Positions 24,636-36,321 of a stretch of DNA of 64,000 nucleotides are shown here, in pieces (position 1 is the first letter of the stretch; each line of letters starts with the position of its first letter). The notes below the pieces were generated by a model. It did no database searches. It was not told the origin of the DNA and worked only from the letters and a program-made list of their open reading frames with translations. The translations under genes were made by a program, and so were the position numbers. The stretch spans positions 1 to 64,000 of the forward strand of contig CAVQLG010000024.1 of the NCBI GenBank assembly GCA_963713275.1. The letters run 5' to 3'. The stretch is from CAIWHR01 sp963713275. Its GTDB lineage: Bacteria > Pseudomonadota > Gammaproteobacteria > Burkholderiales > Casimicrobiaceae.

Positions 24636-26115
24636 GCATCGCCCTGCATCTGCCCGCCCTCCAGGTGGTGATTCCGCTGGTCAGCGCGCCGCTGGCGGTG
24701 CTGGCGCGCCGCGGCGGCGCTGCCTTCGTCGTCACGACCGCCGCGGCGTGGCTGGCCTTCGCCGTAGCGATCGCCCTGTGGCTGCGCACGGGCGCCGACC
24801 CGGCGCCGATCTCCTATGCCATGGGCAGTTGGGCGCCGCCCTGGGGCATCGAGTACCGGGTAGATCGGCTGTCGAGCTTCATCCTGCTGCTGGTGAGCGG
24901 CATGGCTGCGCTGGTCCTGCCCTACTGCCGCGCGAGCGTCGAGCGCGAGTTGCCTCGCGACCGGCATTACTTGTTCTACGCCATGTTCGCACTGTGTCTC
25001 ACGGGGCTGCTGGGCATCGTCGTCACCGGCGACGCGTTCAACGTCTTTGTGTTCCTGGAGATCTCGTCGCTTGCGACCTACGTGCTGATCGCCTTGGGGC
25101 GGGACCGGCGCGCCCTGGTGGCGGCCTACCAGTACCTCATCATGGGCACGATCGGCGCCACCTTCTTCGTCATCGGTGTCGGCCTGCTCTACCTGATGAC
25201 GGGCACGCTCAATCTCGCCGACATGGCCGGTCGACTGTCCGAAGTCAGGAGTTCGCGCCCGGTGCTGGCGGCGCTTGCCTTCATCACGGTGGGCATCTCG
25301 CTCAAGCTCGCGCTGTTCCCGCTGCACCAGTGGCTGCCCAACGCGTACACCTACGCGCCCTCGGCGGTGTCCGCCTTCCTCGCCGCCACCGCCACCAAGG
25401 TCTCGGTGTACGTCCTGATCCGTTTCTACTTCTCCGTGTTTGGCGAGAACCTGGTGTTCCACCGCCTGCCGCTGCCGGAGATCATGCTCGGCCTGTCCCT
25501 CGCGGCGATGTTTGCCGCCTCGGCGATCGCGATCTTCCAGGACAACCTGAAGCGCCTGTTTGCCTATTCCAGCGTGGGGCAGATCGGCTACATCACGCTG
25601 GGCCTGTCCTTCGACTCGGTCACCGGCATGACGGCGGCCATCGTCCACCTGTTCAACCACGCGCTGACCAAGGGCGCGGCGTTCCTGCTCATCGGCGGCG
25701 CGGTGGCCGTGTTCGGCGGCGCGAGCCTCGCCCGGCTCGCCGGCATCGGCCGGGTGATGCCCTGGACTTCGGTGGGCATCGTCCTGTGCGGCCTGGGCCT
25801 GATCGGCGTGCCGGGGACAGCCGGCTTCGTGAGCAAGTGGTACCTGATGCTCGCGGCCCTGGAGAAGGGGCAGTGGTGGGTGGTGGCCGCCATCGTCGCC
25901 AGTTCCCTGCTCGCCATCGCCTACGTGTGGCGCTTCGTCGAGTTCGCCTATTTTCGCGCGCCGCGCGCCGAGCTGGCCCAGCACCCCGAAGCGCCCGCAG
26001 CCCTGCTGCTGCCTGCCTGGCTGCTGGCGGCGGCGACAGTGTATTTTGGCCTGGAAACTTCGGTCAGCGTCGGCTCGGCGAGTTCGGCGGCGGCCATGCT
26101 CCTGGGGCTTCAGCG

Positions 26116-26119
<4 letters not shown>
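24632..26119 (+). CDS. mrpD: Mrp-type antiporter subunit D, first proton-conducting subunit
   Basis: The protein has 495 aa and is intact, with about 14 transmembrane helices. Conserved NuoL/M/N features are FVFLEISSLATYVLIAL (the helix-5 Glu), LKLALFPLHQWLPNAYTYAP (the helix-7 Lys and helix-8 His region), LAATATKVSVYVLIRF, LAYSSVGQ-type KRLFAYSSVGQIGY, and HLFNHALTKGAAFLL. It translocates H+ or Na+ in the antiporter. It is followed by two further paralogous subunits. Confidence 0.93.
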
Positions 26120-27576
<1,457 letters not shown>

Positions 27577-27580
<4 letters not shown>

Positions 27581-27830
27581 ATCCGCCGCAAGCGAACGAA
27601 CCGCAAAGCTGGCTCGATCGGGCCGAGAACGTCCGCAAGATCTATTACTCGGTATGGGTAGCGTGCGGCCTGCTGCTGTTGGCGGAGCTGTTCGTCGACA
27701 AGCACGGCGAAGTCGAGATCGAGCACGTCTTCGGCTTTCATGGCTTCTATGGGCTGTTCGCCTGCGTCGCGCTGGTGCTGGCGGCGAAGCTGCTGCGGCG
27801 TGTGCTGATCCGGCCGGAAAATTACTATGA
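27577..27830 (+). CDS. Small membrane protein of the mrp operon
   Basis: The protein is about 85 aa with two hydrophobic helices (YYSVWVACGLLLLAELF and HGFYGLFACVALVLAAKLL), ending near RPENYYD. Similar short proteins sit between NuoM-like subunits in comparable operons. The ATG overlaps the preceding stop. The in-frame stop is far downstream (28032). A TGA at 27828 in another frame overlaps the next ATG in the ATGA style used throughout the operon, so a one-base indel just upstream is likely. The function is unknown. Confidence 0.6.
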
Positions 27831-29526
27831 CGGTCGCTGTGATATCGCCCGGCCTGACGCTGATCGCCGGCGGCCTGCTGATCCCTCTGCTGCCCGGCCG
27901 GCTGCGCGCCATCTACACGTTGCTGCTGCCGCTGCTCGGGCTCGCCCATCTGCGCGCCAATTGTCGACGGGCGATTTCGGCGTCGTGCAGTTTATCGGTC
28001 AGCAACTGGTGACGCTGCGCGTCGATCGCTGAGCGTGGTGTTCGGTTAGGATCTTCATGATCGCGACGTTGATCTCGGCCATCTATGCCGTGCAAGTGCG
28101 TTCGCCGCTGCAGGCGACCGCCGGCTTCCTCTACGCCGGCAGCGCCATCGGCGCCGTGTTCGCGGGCGACCTGATGACGCTGTTCGTCTTCTGGGAACTG
28201 ACGGCCGTCAGCTCGGTGTTCCTCGTCTGGGCCGGCGCCAAGCAGCCGCCTACCGGGCCGGCATGCGCTACTCGATCATCCAGGTCGCCTCCGGCATGCT
28301 GCTGTTCTCCGGCGATCTGCTCCAGTGGCAGCACACCGGTTCGCTCGCCTTCGACCACATCGGCCTCGACGCGCCAGGCGGCTGGCTGATCTTCCTCGCC
28401 TTCGGCATCAAGTGCGCCTTCCCCTTGTTGCATAACTGGCTGCAGGACGCCTACCCGGAGGCCACCGAAGTCGGCGCGGTGTTTCTCTCGGCTTTCACCA
28501 CCAAGCTCGCCGTCTATGCACTGGCGCGCGGCTTCGCCGGCACGGAAATGCTGATCTCCATCGGCGCGCTGATGACGGCGTTCCCGATCTTCTACGCGGT
28601 GATCGAAAACGATCTGCGCAAGGTGCTGGCCTACAGCCTCAACAACCAGCTCGGCTTCATGGTGGTCGGCATCGGCATCGGCACCGAACTCTCGCTCAAC
28701 GGCGCCGCGGCGCACGCCTTCGCACACATTCTCTACAAGGCGTTGCTGTTCATGTCGATGGGCGCGGTGCTCTACCGGGTCGGCACCGTCAAGGGCTCCG
28801 AGCTCGGCGGACTCTACAAGTCGATGCCGCTGACCACGGCATTCTGCATCGTCGGCGCCGCCTCGATTTCCGGCGTTGCCGCTGTTCTCCGGCTTCGTCA
28901 CCAAGTCGATGATCATCTCGGCCGCCGGCGACGAGTCCTGTCTCATCACCTGGCTCGTGCTGCTGTTCGCCTCGGCCGGCGTGTTCCACCACTCCGGCAT
29001 CAAGATACCCTACTTCGCCTTCTTCGCGCACGATTCCGGCAAGCGCTGCGCGGAAGCGCCCACGAACATGCTGGTCGCGATGGGCATCGCGGCTTCCTGT
29101 GCATCGGCATCGGCGTGCTGCCCGGCCCGCTGTATGCCCTGCTGCCCTATCCGGTCGACTACGCTCCCTATACGAGTTCGCCACGTGCTGGCGCAACTGC
29201 AGCTCCTGATGTTCTCGGCACTGGCTTTCTCCGTGCTGATGTGGACACGCATCTATCCGCCGGAATTGCGCTCCATCAACCTCGATTTCGACTGGGTTTA
29301 TCGCGTGCTGCTACCGGCAGCCGCCCACCGTATCGGGGCGGCCATCGGCTCGGTGTCGGCGGCCACGAGCGCTGCGCTCGGCCGTGCAGGCCGTGAGGCC
29401 CTGTCCGGGTTGGCGCGCCAGCGCAGGCCGCAGGGCTTTCTGGTGCGCACCTGGCCTACTGGCAGCATGGCCCTCTGGGTCATGGTCATGCTGGTGGGCT
29501 ATCTCGCGCTGTACTACCTGGGCTGA
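27827..29526 (+). pseudogene. Third NuoL/MrpD-like subunit with several frame breaks
   Basis: It starts MTVAVISPGLTLIAGGLL. Successive frames give DFGVVQFIGQQLVTLRVDR, MTLFVFWELTAVSSVFLVWA, MRYSIIQVASGMLL, AFGIKCAFPLLHNWLQDAYP, AYSLNNQLGFMVVGIGIG, HAFAHILYKALLFMSMGAV, LFSGFVTKSMIISAA and the C-terminal TWPTGSMALWVMVML. Together these form one about 560-aa proton-translocating subunit. Frame changes lie near 27965, 28035, 28250, 28880, 29095 and 29180. That is more than the other genes have, so either local sequence quality is poor or this gene is decaying. Key residues (WELTA Glu, KCAFPLLHNW Lys/His) are retained. Confidence 0.7.
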
Positions 29527-29687
29527 GAGCCCGCGACGAGGACGGTGCGAGCGGCCGCGGCGCAGGGCGCGATCGACGTGACCGACGACGGATATGAAGT
29601 GGATCGGCGAGGAGAAAGCGAGTGAGCAACGCAGCGATCCGGCCGCACTGCAGTTTCACCCCCGGGCTCTGAGCGGCGGGTGACTCG

Positions 29688-30059
29688 ATGGTGCCGAGGG
29701 ACGAGTCGCCACGCCCGGGCACGGACCGGTTCCGCCGCCACGTGCTTGCGCTGCTTTACCCGCCGCTGAGGCTGCTGCCGGCCCAGGAGTGGGACGAGGC
29801 GCTGCGCAAGGCGCGATCGGCCGAGTTCGATACCCTGGAATGGACAGGAATCGTCTGCGGCGCCGGGCTGGTCGCCTGGCTGCTCCAGCTGGGCTGGCCG
29901 CCTTCAACGGGCACGGCGGCGCTCGCGGTGTTCGCACTCCAGTTTCTCCTCGCCCTCGTCCTGCTGGCGCTGATCGTGGGGCCGCTCTATCTGCGTCGAA
30001 CCCGTCGCGGGTTGGGTGCGGAGGTCCGCCATCGTCATCAGCGCCGCGGGCTCGGATAG
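29688..30059 (+). CDS. Hypothetical membrane protein, 123 aa
   Basis: I do not recognise a family. An N-terminal soluble segment (RHVLALLYPPLRLLPAQEWD) is followed by two transmembrane helices (IVCGAGLVAWLLQLGW and LAVFALQFLLALVLLALIVG) and a basic tail. It lies 160 bp after the mrp operon and 28 bp before the stress-protein gene. It may belong to the latter transcription unit. No clear ribosome binding site was seen. The 160 bp upstream contain no gene. Confidence 0.55.
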   Translation: MVPRDESPRPGTDRFRRHVLALLYPPLRLLPAQEWDEALRKARSAEFDTLEWTGIVCGAGLVAWLLQLGWPPSTGTAALAVFALQFLLALVLLALIVGPLYLRRTRRGLGAEVRHRHQRRGLG

Positions 30060-30087
30060 GCGCTGCCCCGGAAGGAGGTCTCGTGCC

Positions 30088-30597
30088 ATGCATGCTTCTA
30101 CCTGTGAACGTTCCGCTGCCAAAGTGAGCGCAATCCGCCAGCGACGCCTGCTGATTCCAGTGGATGCTACGCCGAGGTCACGCTGGGCGATCCGCTATGC
30201 CCTGCGCCTGAAGGAAGCCGGGGTGCCGGTCTCGGCGGTGCTGATCCACGTTGCGGAACCGGTGACCGCGTGGGAAGTGCGACGCTCCTGGACCGATGCC
30301 GAGATCGCGTGTTTTCAGGCCGGGACCGGCAGCCAGATCCTTGAGGACGCCGCCCGCGACCTGGCCGAGGCCGGAATCCCGGTCCGGCCGATCTTTCGCG
30401 AGGGCGATATCGTGTTCGAGATCCTCGACCAGGCGGAGCGCCTGGAATGCGACGAGATCGTCCTGCCCCTTCCCCACGTGCGCTGGATGAAGCTGCTCTC
30501 CTCCGACGTGGTGCGCGAGGTCATGCGCCGGCAGCACGCCGTGAAGGTGACGACCGTTTCCGAAGACGGCAGGCCCGAATCGACGCTGCACCACTGA
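30088..30597 (+). CDS. Universal stress protein (UspA family)
   Basis: The protein has 169 aa. RRLLIPVDATPRSRWAIRYA is the UspA N-terminal strand and helix, VSAVLIHVAEPVT the second strand, and CDEIVLPLPHVRWMKLLSSD replaces the usual ATP-binding GxxGxxxxxxxGS loop with HVRWMKLLSSD, so it probably does not bind ATP in the classic way. The family acts in stress survival. GGAGG precedes the ATG at good spacing. It precedes the P-type ATPase gene on the same strand. Confidence 0.85.
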   Translation: MHASTCERSAAKVSAIRQRRLLIPVDATPRSRWAIRYALRLKEAGVPVSAVLIHVAEPVTAWEVRRSWTDAEIACFQAGTGSQILEDAARDLAEAGIPVRPIFREGDIVFEILDQAERLECDEIVLPLPHVRWMKLLSSDVVREVMRRQHAVKVTTVSEDGRPESTLHH

Positions 30598-30765
30598 GCG
30601 CCGCCAGGTCGTGGCTGCGATCAGCCCGCCCCCCGAAGCTGCCAAGGAACCGTAGGGCAGCCCGGTGTATCCTCGAGGGAATTCCGCGCCCGCGTCGGCG
30701 AAGGCAGGACGTTCGATCAAGAACGGCATGTTGCGGTATCAGGTCGATTGACGAGGAGCGAGCAA

Positions 30766-33503
30766 GTGAGTCACAACGCGAACCGCCCGCCCGGAACCGC
30801 GATGACCACGATCCGAGGATCTCCTGGCGCCCCGTGGCATACCCTGGCGCCGGACGCGGTGCTGCAGCACGTGGGAGGCGCCCTCCAGGGACTGACTTTC
30901 GCCGAGGCGCGGCAGCGGCTCGCGGTCCACGGCCCCAACCTGCTGCCGCCGCCGCGGCGGCGCGGACCGCTGCTGCGTTTCTTGCTGCAGTTCCACAATC
31001 CGCTGATCTACGTCCTGCTGGCAGCGGCCGTGGTGACACTGTGGCTGGAGGACCACGTCGATGCCGCGGTCATCCTCGGTGTGGTCGTGATCAACGCCGC
31101 CATCGGCTTCGTCCAGGAGGGCAAGGCGGAGCGCGCCCTGGAGGCGGTGCGGGCGATGCTCGCCACCCATGCCGCAGTGCTGCGCAGCGGCGAGCGCCAC
31201 GAGATCGAGGCGGCGGACCTGGTGCCGGGAGACATCGTGCTGCTGGAGCCCGGCGCCCGCGTGCCGGCGGACCTACGCCTCATCCAGGCGCGCAACCTGC
31301 GCATCAGCGAGGCGGCGCTCACCGGCGAGTCGCTGGACGTGGAAAAGAGCCCCGCCCCGGTGGCGGAGAACACGTCGATCGGCGACCGCGCCTGCATGGC
31401 CTATTCCGGCACCACCGTCGGCGCCGGTCAGGGGCGCGGCGTGGTGGTGGCGACTGGCGGCGGCACCGAGATCGGGCGCATCGGCCGAATGGTGGGCGAG
31501 GTCGCCGGTCTCGCCACGCCGCTCACCCGTCGGCTCGACCAGTTCGCGCGCCAGATCACGCTCTTCATCCTCGGCGTCGGATTGCTCACTTTCTTCTACG
31601 GCCGCTACGCGGTCGGCATGCCGACGCTGGACATCTTCCTCGCCGTGGTCGGGCTGGCGGTGGCGGCAATACCCGAGGGCCTGCCCGCCATCGTCACCAT
31701 CACGCTCGCCATCGGCACCACGGTGATGGCCCGCAGCCGTGCCATCGTGCGCCGCCTGCCGGCGGTGGAGGCGCTGGGCTCGGTGACGGTGATCTGCTCC
31801 GACAAGACCGGCACCCTGACGCGCAACGAAATGACCGCGGTGCGCCTGCTCCTGCCCGATGCCACGCTCGAAGTGAGCGGCGCCGGCTACGCGCCGGAAG
31901 GCGGTTTCCATCGCGACGGCCAGATCGTCGATCCCGCAGCGCGATGCCCGATTGCTGGGGCTGGCGCGCTGCGCCCTGCTGTGCAACGACGCGCGCCTGG
32001 CCCACGACGAGGTGGCCGGCTGGACGCTGGCAGGCGATCCTACCGAGGGCGCGCTGCTGAGCCTGGCCATGAAGGCGGGGCTCGACCCTGCGGCGCAGGC
32101 TGCGAACGCGCCGCGCATCGACGAGATTCCCTTCGATTCCGCCTACCGCTTCATGGCCACGCTGCATCACGACCACGCCGGCCACGCCTTCGTCTATCTG
32201 AAGGGTGCGCCGGAGCGGGTGCTCCAGCTCTGCGTCACGGAAGGCGACGGCCGTCCCGTCGATGCCGCTGCATGGCAGGAACGCGTCGGGCAGGCGGCGG
32301 AGCAGGGACAGCGCGTGCTGGCGCTGGCAAGCTGCGAACTGCCGGCGGGAACGACCGCCCTTGCCATGCAGGACATCTTTCCCCGCTTCACGCTGCTCGG
32401 TCTGGTGGGAATGCTCGACCCGCCGCGACCCGAGGCCGTCGCCGCGGTCGCGGCGTGCCGCCGCGCCGGAATCCGGGTCAAGATGATCACCGGCGACCAC
32501 GTCGTCACCGCCGCCGCGGTGGGGCGCGCCCTCGGTCTCGACGCTGCCCACGCCGTCGACGGCCAGGCGCTGGAGGGAATGGAAGAGTCGGCGCTGGCGA
32601 TGCGCGTGCGTGGCACCGACGTGATCGCCCGCGCCAGCCCCGAGCACAAGCTGCGGCTGGTGGCCGCGCTCCAGGCCCAGGGCGAGCTGGTGGCGATGAC
32701 CGGCGATGGCGTGAACGACGCCCCCGCCCTCAAGGCCGCCGACATCGGCGTCGCCATGGGCGGGCGCGGCACCGACGCCGCGCGCGAGGCTTCGGACCTC
32801 GTCCTCACCGACGACAACTTCGCCACCATCGCGGCGCGCGGTGCGCGAAGGGCGCGCCGTGTTCGACAACATCAAGAAGTCCCTGCTCTTCATCCTGCCG
32901 ACCAACGGCGGCGAGGCGGGCGTCATCCTGCTCGCGGTGTTTCTCGGGCTGGCGCTGCCGGTGACCGCCGGGCAGATTCTGTGGGTGAACATGGTCACCG
33001 CCGTGACGCTGGCCCTGGCACTGGCCTTCGAGCCCGCCGAAGCGGGTGTGATGCGCCGGCCGCCGCGCCCGCCTTCCGAGCCGCTCATTACCCGCGTGCT
33101 GCTGGCGCGCATCGCCTATGTCAGCTTGCTGATGATCGCGGTCGCCTTCGCCGTCTTCCACTGGGAACTCGAGCGCGGCAGCAGCATCGAAACGGCGCGC
33201 ACGGCGGCGGTGAACATGTTGGTCGTGGGCGAACTGGTCTATCTCTTCAATGTGCGCCACTTCACCGCCCATGCCTTCCATCGCGACACGCTCTATGGCA
33301 ATCGGATTGCCTTCTGGGCGAGCGTGGTCCTGATCGCCTTGCAGCTCGCTTTCACCTATGCTCCGCCGATGCAGGAGCTGTTCAAGACCACCGCGCTGGA
33401 CGCCGCATCCTGGCTGCTGATCACCGTCCTCGGCCTGGCCAAGTTTCTCGCCGTCGAGGCGGAGAAATGGCTGCTGCGCCGGCTGGGCGTGATCAGCATG
33501 TAA
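30766..33503 (+). CDS. P2-type cation-transporting ATPase (two frame breaks)
   Basis: From GTG 30766 (GAGGAG 7 bp upstream) the protein is about 905 aa. Domains in order: cation-ATPase N-terminus; actuator loop with ALTGESLDVEKSPAP; transmembrane helix 4 with VAAIPEGLPAIVTITLAIGT (the PEGLP ion site of Ca2+/Na+-type pumps); phosphorylation motif VICSDKTGTLTRNEM; nucleotide-binding KGAPERV; hinge MTGDGVNDAPALKAADIG; and a C-terminal six-helix bundle (LWVNMVTAVTLALALAFEP). Frame breaks near 31945 and 32838 split it into three frames. All motifs survive, so sequencing indels are possible. It exports Ca2+ or another cation, fitting the adjacent antiporter operon. Confidence 0.8.
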
Positions 33504-33684
33504 GGCAGGTCGCGGGCTTCCGGCAGCCTTCTCGAAGCCCCGACGGCAGCCCACTTGCCGCAGCGGATGTCGCGGAACCCGAGGAAACCGGGGTCTGCGA
33601 CAAAGCGGCAGACCGGAGTCGTCTGCCGCACGCCGGGGGGGTGACCGACGTCAGCCCCCGGCGCGAACGGCTTCGCGTCGGCCG

Positions 33685-34800
33685 TCAGCCGGCGAACGAC
33701 GGGTAGTCGGGCTCGTACATCTGCTCGGTCACGTGGTCGAGCAGGTTCGCCGGCCGGGGCAACGTGGCGTGCCCCTGCGCGTAGGCCACGTCGGCGGCGG
33801 CGGCGGCGATGGCCGCCGAGACTGCGCGCAGCCGCGACAGCGGCGGGTACAGGCTGCCCTGCTCGAGGTCCTGCGGCGACACCTGGTCGGCGAGCGTGCG
33901 CGCCGCCGCCATGAACATCTCGTCGGTGACGCGTTGCGAACCGACGGCAATCGCGCCCAGTCCCCCGCCAGGGAAGATGTACGAATTGTTGCCCTGCCTC
34001 GGCACGAACGTCCTTCCGCCGATACTGACCGGGTCGAACGGGCTGCCGGACGCGAACAGCGCCCGTCCGCCGCTCCACTGGTACGCCTGCTCGGCCGTGC
34101 ACTCGGACTTCGACGTCGGATTGGAGAGCGCGAACACGATCGGTCGCGCATTGAGGCGCGTCATCTCCTCGACGACCTCCTGCGTGAAGGTGCCGCCGAC
34201 CGCGGCGACGCCGACGATCGCCGTGGGCTTCAACGCGCGGATCGCGCCGATGAAGTCGGCGACCGGCGCATGGTCGTGGGCGAACGGAACCTTGTGCTCC
34301 GCGAGGTCGGATCGGCTCCTGACCACGAGCCCGTGCGAGTCCATGAGCCAGCAGCGCGTGCGCGCTGCGGCGAGATCGACGCCCGAGGTGCCGATCATCG
34401 CGGCGGTGAGATCCGCGATGCCGGTCGCCGCCTCGCCCGCGCCGAGGAACAGCACGCGCTGGTCGGCGAGCCTGCCTCCGGTGACGCGCAGCGCCGAGAG
34501 CAGTCCCGCGAGCGCCACCGCAGCCGTGCCCTGGATGTCGTCGTCGAACGTGCAGATGCGATCGCGGTACTTCTTCAGCAGCCGGAACGCGTTGTGGTTG
34601 GCGAAGTCCTCGAACTGGATGACGACCCCGGGGAACACGTGCTGTGCCGCGTGGATGAACTCGTCGATCAGTTCGTCGTACTCGGGTCCGGTGAGCCGCT
34701 TGCGGTGCAGGCCGTTGTAGAGCGGGTCCGTGAGCAGGCCTTCGTTATTCGTGCCGACGTCGAGGACGACCGGCAGGCACTGCGTCGGCGCGATGCTGAA
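33685..34800 (-). pseudogene. NAD-dependent malic enzyme, N-terminally truncated
   Basis: About 372 residues remain of a usual 540-565. Present are SIAPTQCLPVVLDVGTNNE, FEDFANHNAFRLLKKYRD, TFDDDIQGTAAVALAGLL, the NAD-binding LFLGAGEAATGIADL, ALSNPTSKSECTAEQAYQWS and a normal C-terminus. The enzyme decarboxylates malate to pyruvate with NAD. The first about 180 residues, including the catalytic Tyr region, are missing. Homology stops at about 34800, exactly where an oppositely oriented recombinase fragment begins. The 5' part is not elsewhere in the window. Confidence 0.85.
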
Positions 34801-34803
34801 CAG

Positions 34804-35482
34804 GTGATGGCCGTCCCGATGAAGCGCTTCGAGCGGCCGCTGCTGGACCACCTGACGCGGCCCGAGATGATCGCCTTGCTGGGACAGCCTGGCACCGATT
34901 GGACCTCGCAACGCGACCACCACCTGCTGCTGAGCCTGCTCTACAACACCGGGGCGCCCGTCTCGGAGATCGTCGGGGTGCGCGTCGTCGACGTGGTGCT
35001 GGGCGGTGCGGCCTGCGTTCATCTGCATGGCAAGGGCCGCAAGGACCGTTCGGTGCCGCTGTGGAAGTCGACCGCGGCAGCCATCCGCGCCTGGCTGCAT
35101 GCCAACCCCGATCTGCGCGGTTCGGCGGCATTGCTGCCCAATCGATCCGGGCATTCGATGACGCGGTGCAACGTGGCACAGCGACTGGCGATCGCGGTCG
35201 ACCGGGCCTCGGTCGAGCAGCCGAGCCTGAAGACCAAGCGCGTGTCGCCGCATAGCTTGCCATACGACCGCCATGCATCTGCTGCAAAGCGGCGTGCCGT
35301 TCAACGTCATCGCCCTGTGGCTCGGCCACGAGAGTACGAACACGACGCACCGCTACGTCGAGGCCAACCTGGAGCTGAAGGAGAAGGCGCTTGCCCGACT
35401 CGAGGCACCCGACATCAAGCTCAAGCGCTTCCGCGCCAGCGACGACCTGATGAAGTTAAGGGCTCCTGACATGCATCTATAA
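34804..35482 (+). pseudogene. Tyrosine recombinase of transposon type, inactivated
   Basis: It begins MAVPMKRFERPLLDHLTRPE and contains LLSLLYNTGAPVSEIVGVR, VHLHGKGRKDRSVPLWKST, MHLLQSGVPFNVIALWLGHE and TTHRYVEANLELKEKAL. This is a family of about 230-340 aa recombinases found on transposons. Two lesions hit the active site. The first catalytic Arg, normally TGARVSE, is Pro (TGAPVSE). One G is missing near 35262 within the HxxR motif (expected HSLRHTTAMH), shifting the frame. The Lys and the nucleophilic Tyr are retained. The left end breaks the malic enzyme gene. Confidence 0.8.
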
Positions 35483-35495
35483 ATGCTTGAAATGC

Positions 35496-35524
35496 TTGTT
35501 GGTTCGTGCGTGATGCGGTATAAT
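35496..35524 (+). promoter_or_regulatory. Strong sigma-70-type promoter
   Basis: A -35 box TTGTTG (35496-35501) and a perfect -10 box TATAAT (35519-35524) are separated by 17 bp. GGAGG at 35537-35541 precedes the ATG at 35552. A 9-bp tandem repeat AAATGCTTG overlaps the -35 box. Confidence 0.75.
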
Positions 35525-35534
35525 TAACGCATCA
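35511..35534 (+). promoter_or_regulatory. Operator-like palindrome around the -10 box
   Basis: TGATGCG and CGCATCA are perfect 7-bp inverted repeats that flank the -10 box TATAAT with a 10-bp gap. A protein bound here would block the promoter. The HTH-containing transposase-family protein encoded just downstream is a candidate autoregulator (inference). Confidence 0.6.
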
Positions 35535-35551
35535 GTGGAGGACGCACGGCC

Positions 35552-36196
35552 ATGCCAACGCAACTGCACTTACCGGTCCAGCCGGGTCACGGCGAAGCGA
35601 TCAACGCGGTGCTGTCGATCGTACGCGACGACCAGAAAGTCGCCTACTTCGCCTCGGGCATTCCGGTGTTCGTCCACGGTGCGCATGACGCTGCCGGCCA
35701 GCGCTTGGCGGCGGTGCAAATGATCGAGTTGGGGCTGGCCCGGCAAGAGGAGCTCAGCGCAGCGTTGGCCGTCAATCGGACGACGCTGTATCGGCGGAGT
35801 CGGAAGGTCAAGGCCGAGGGGTTGCTGGGGGTCGTTGGGAGCAAGCGTGGTCCGCGCGGCCCGCATCGCTTCACGGAGGAGAAGCGGGCCCAGGCGCAAG
35901 CGTTGCTGCGCGCGGGGCGCTCAATTCGACAAGCGGCAAAGGAAGTCGGGGTGAACGAGGCGACGGTGCGGCTGGCGATCCACCGGGGCGAGTTGGAGCG
36001 GGGTGCAGTCCAGGCGCGGTCGGGGCCGGGCGAGCGCAGTCGGCGGGCGGCGGCCAGCGCCGGGGGGGTGGCGGTAGCACGGCACACGGAGCGGGCGCTG
36101 GCGCGCATGGGGGCGTTGCCGGAAGCGGCGCCGGTGTTCGTGGCAGCCGAGGGGGTTCGCTATGGCGGTGCGTTGCTGGCGCTGCCGGTGATATTG
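35552..36196 (+). pseudogene. Transposase-like protein, N-terminal part only
   Basis: MPTQLHLPVQPGHGEAINAV, KVAYFASGIPVFVHGAHDAA, a first HTH (LARQEELSAALAVNRTTLYR), GVVGSKRGPRGPHRFTEEKR, a second HTH (RSIRQAAKEVGVNEATVRLA) and YGGALLALPVILA form the N-terminal half of the family whose C-terminal half is at 2-1162. Family homology ends at about 36196, where the sequence continues as the antisense of a helicase gene. The frame then runs on to 36274 by chance. The two halves in this window are in the same orientation, 34 kb apart. Confidence 0.75.
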
Positions 36197-36321
36197 GCGC
36201 CGACAATCATGATCGACTTCCCACTTCCGGTCGGGGCCGCAAGGACGATGCGATGCTTGCCGTCGCGCAAGTGACCGCGCAGCGATTCGATGGACTGCTC
36301 TTGGTAGGGGCGAAGGATCAC
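36197..36321 (-). pseudogene. DEAD/DEAH helicase N-terminal fragment
   Basis: From GTG 36321 the minus strand reads VILRPYQEQSIESLRGHLRD, then KHRIVLAAPTGSGKSIMIV. This has the Q-like RPYQ motif and Walker A (PTGSGKS) of superfamily 2 helicases. The start overlaps the stop of the ParB-like gene (GTGA). After 42 residues it is cut by the junction at 36196. The full gene would be several hundred residues. Confidence 0.8.

Noticed and set aside
36197..36321. Helicase fragment as part of a defence locus
   Set aside because: It overlaps the ParB-like gene start-to-stop and fits the island replication module. No defence partner is adjacent.
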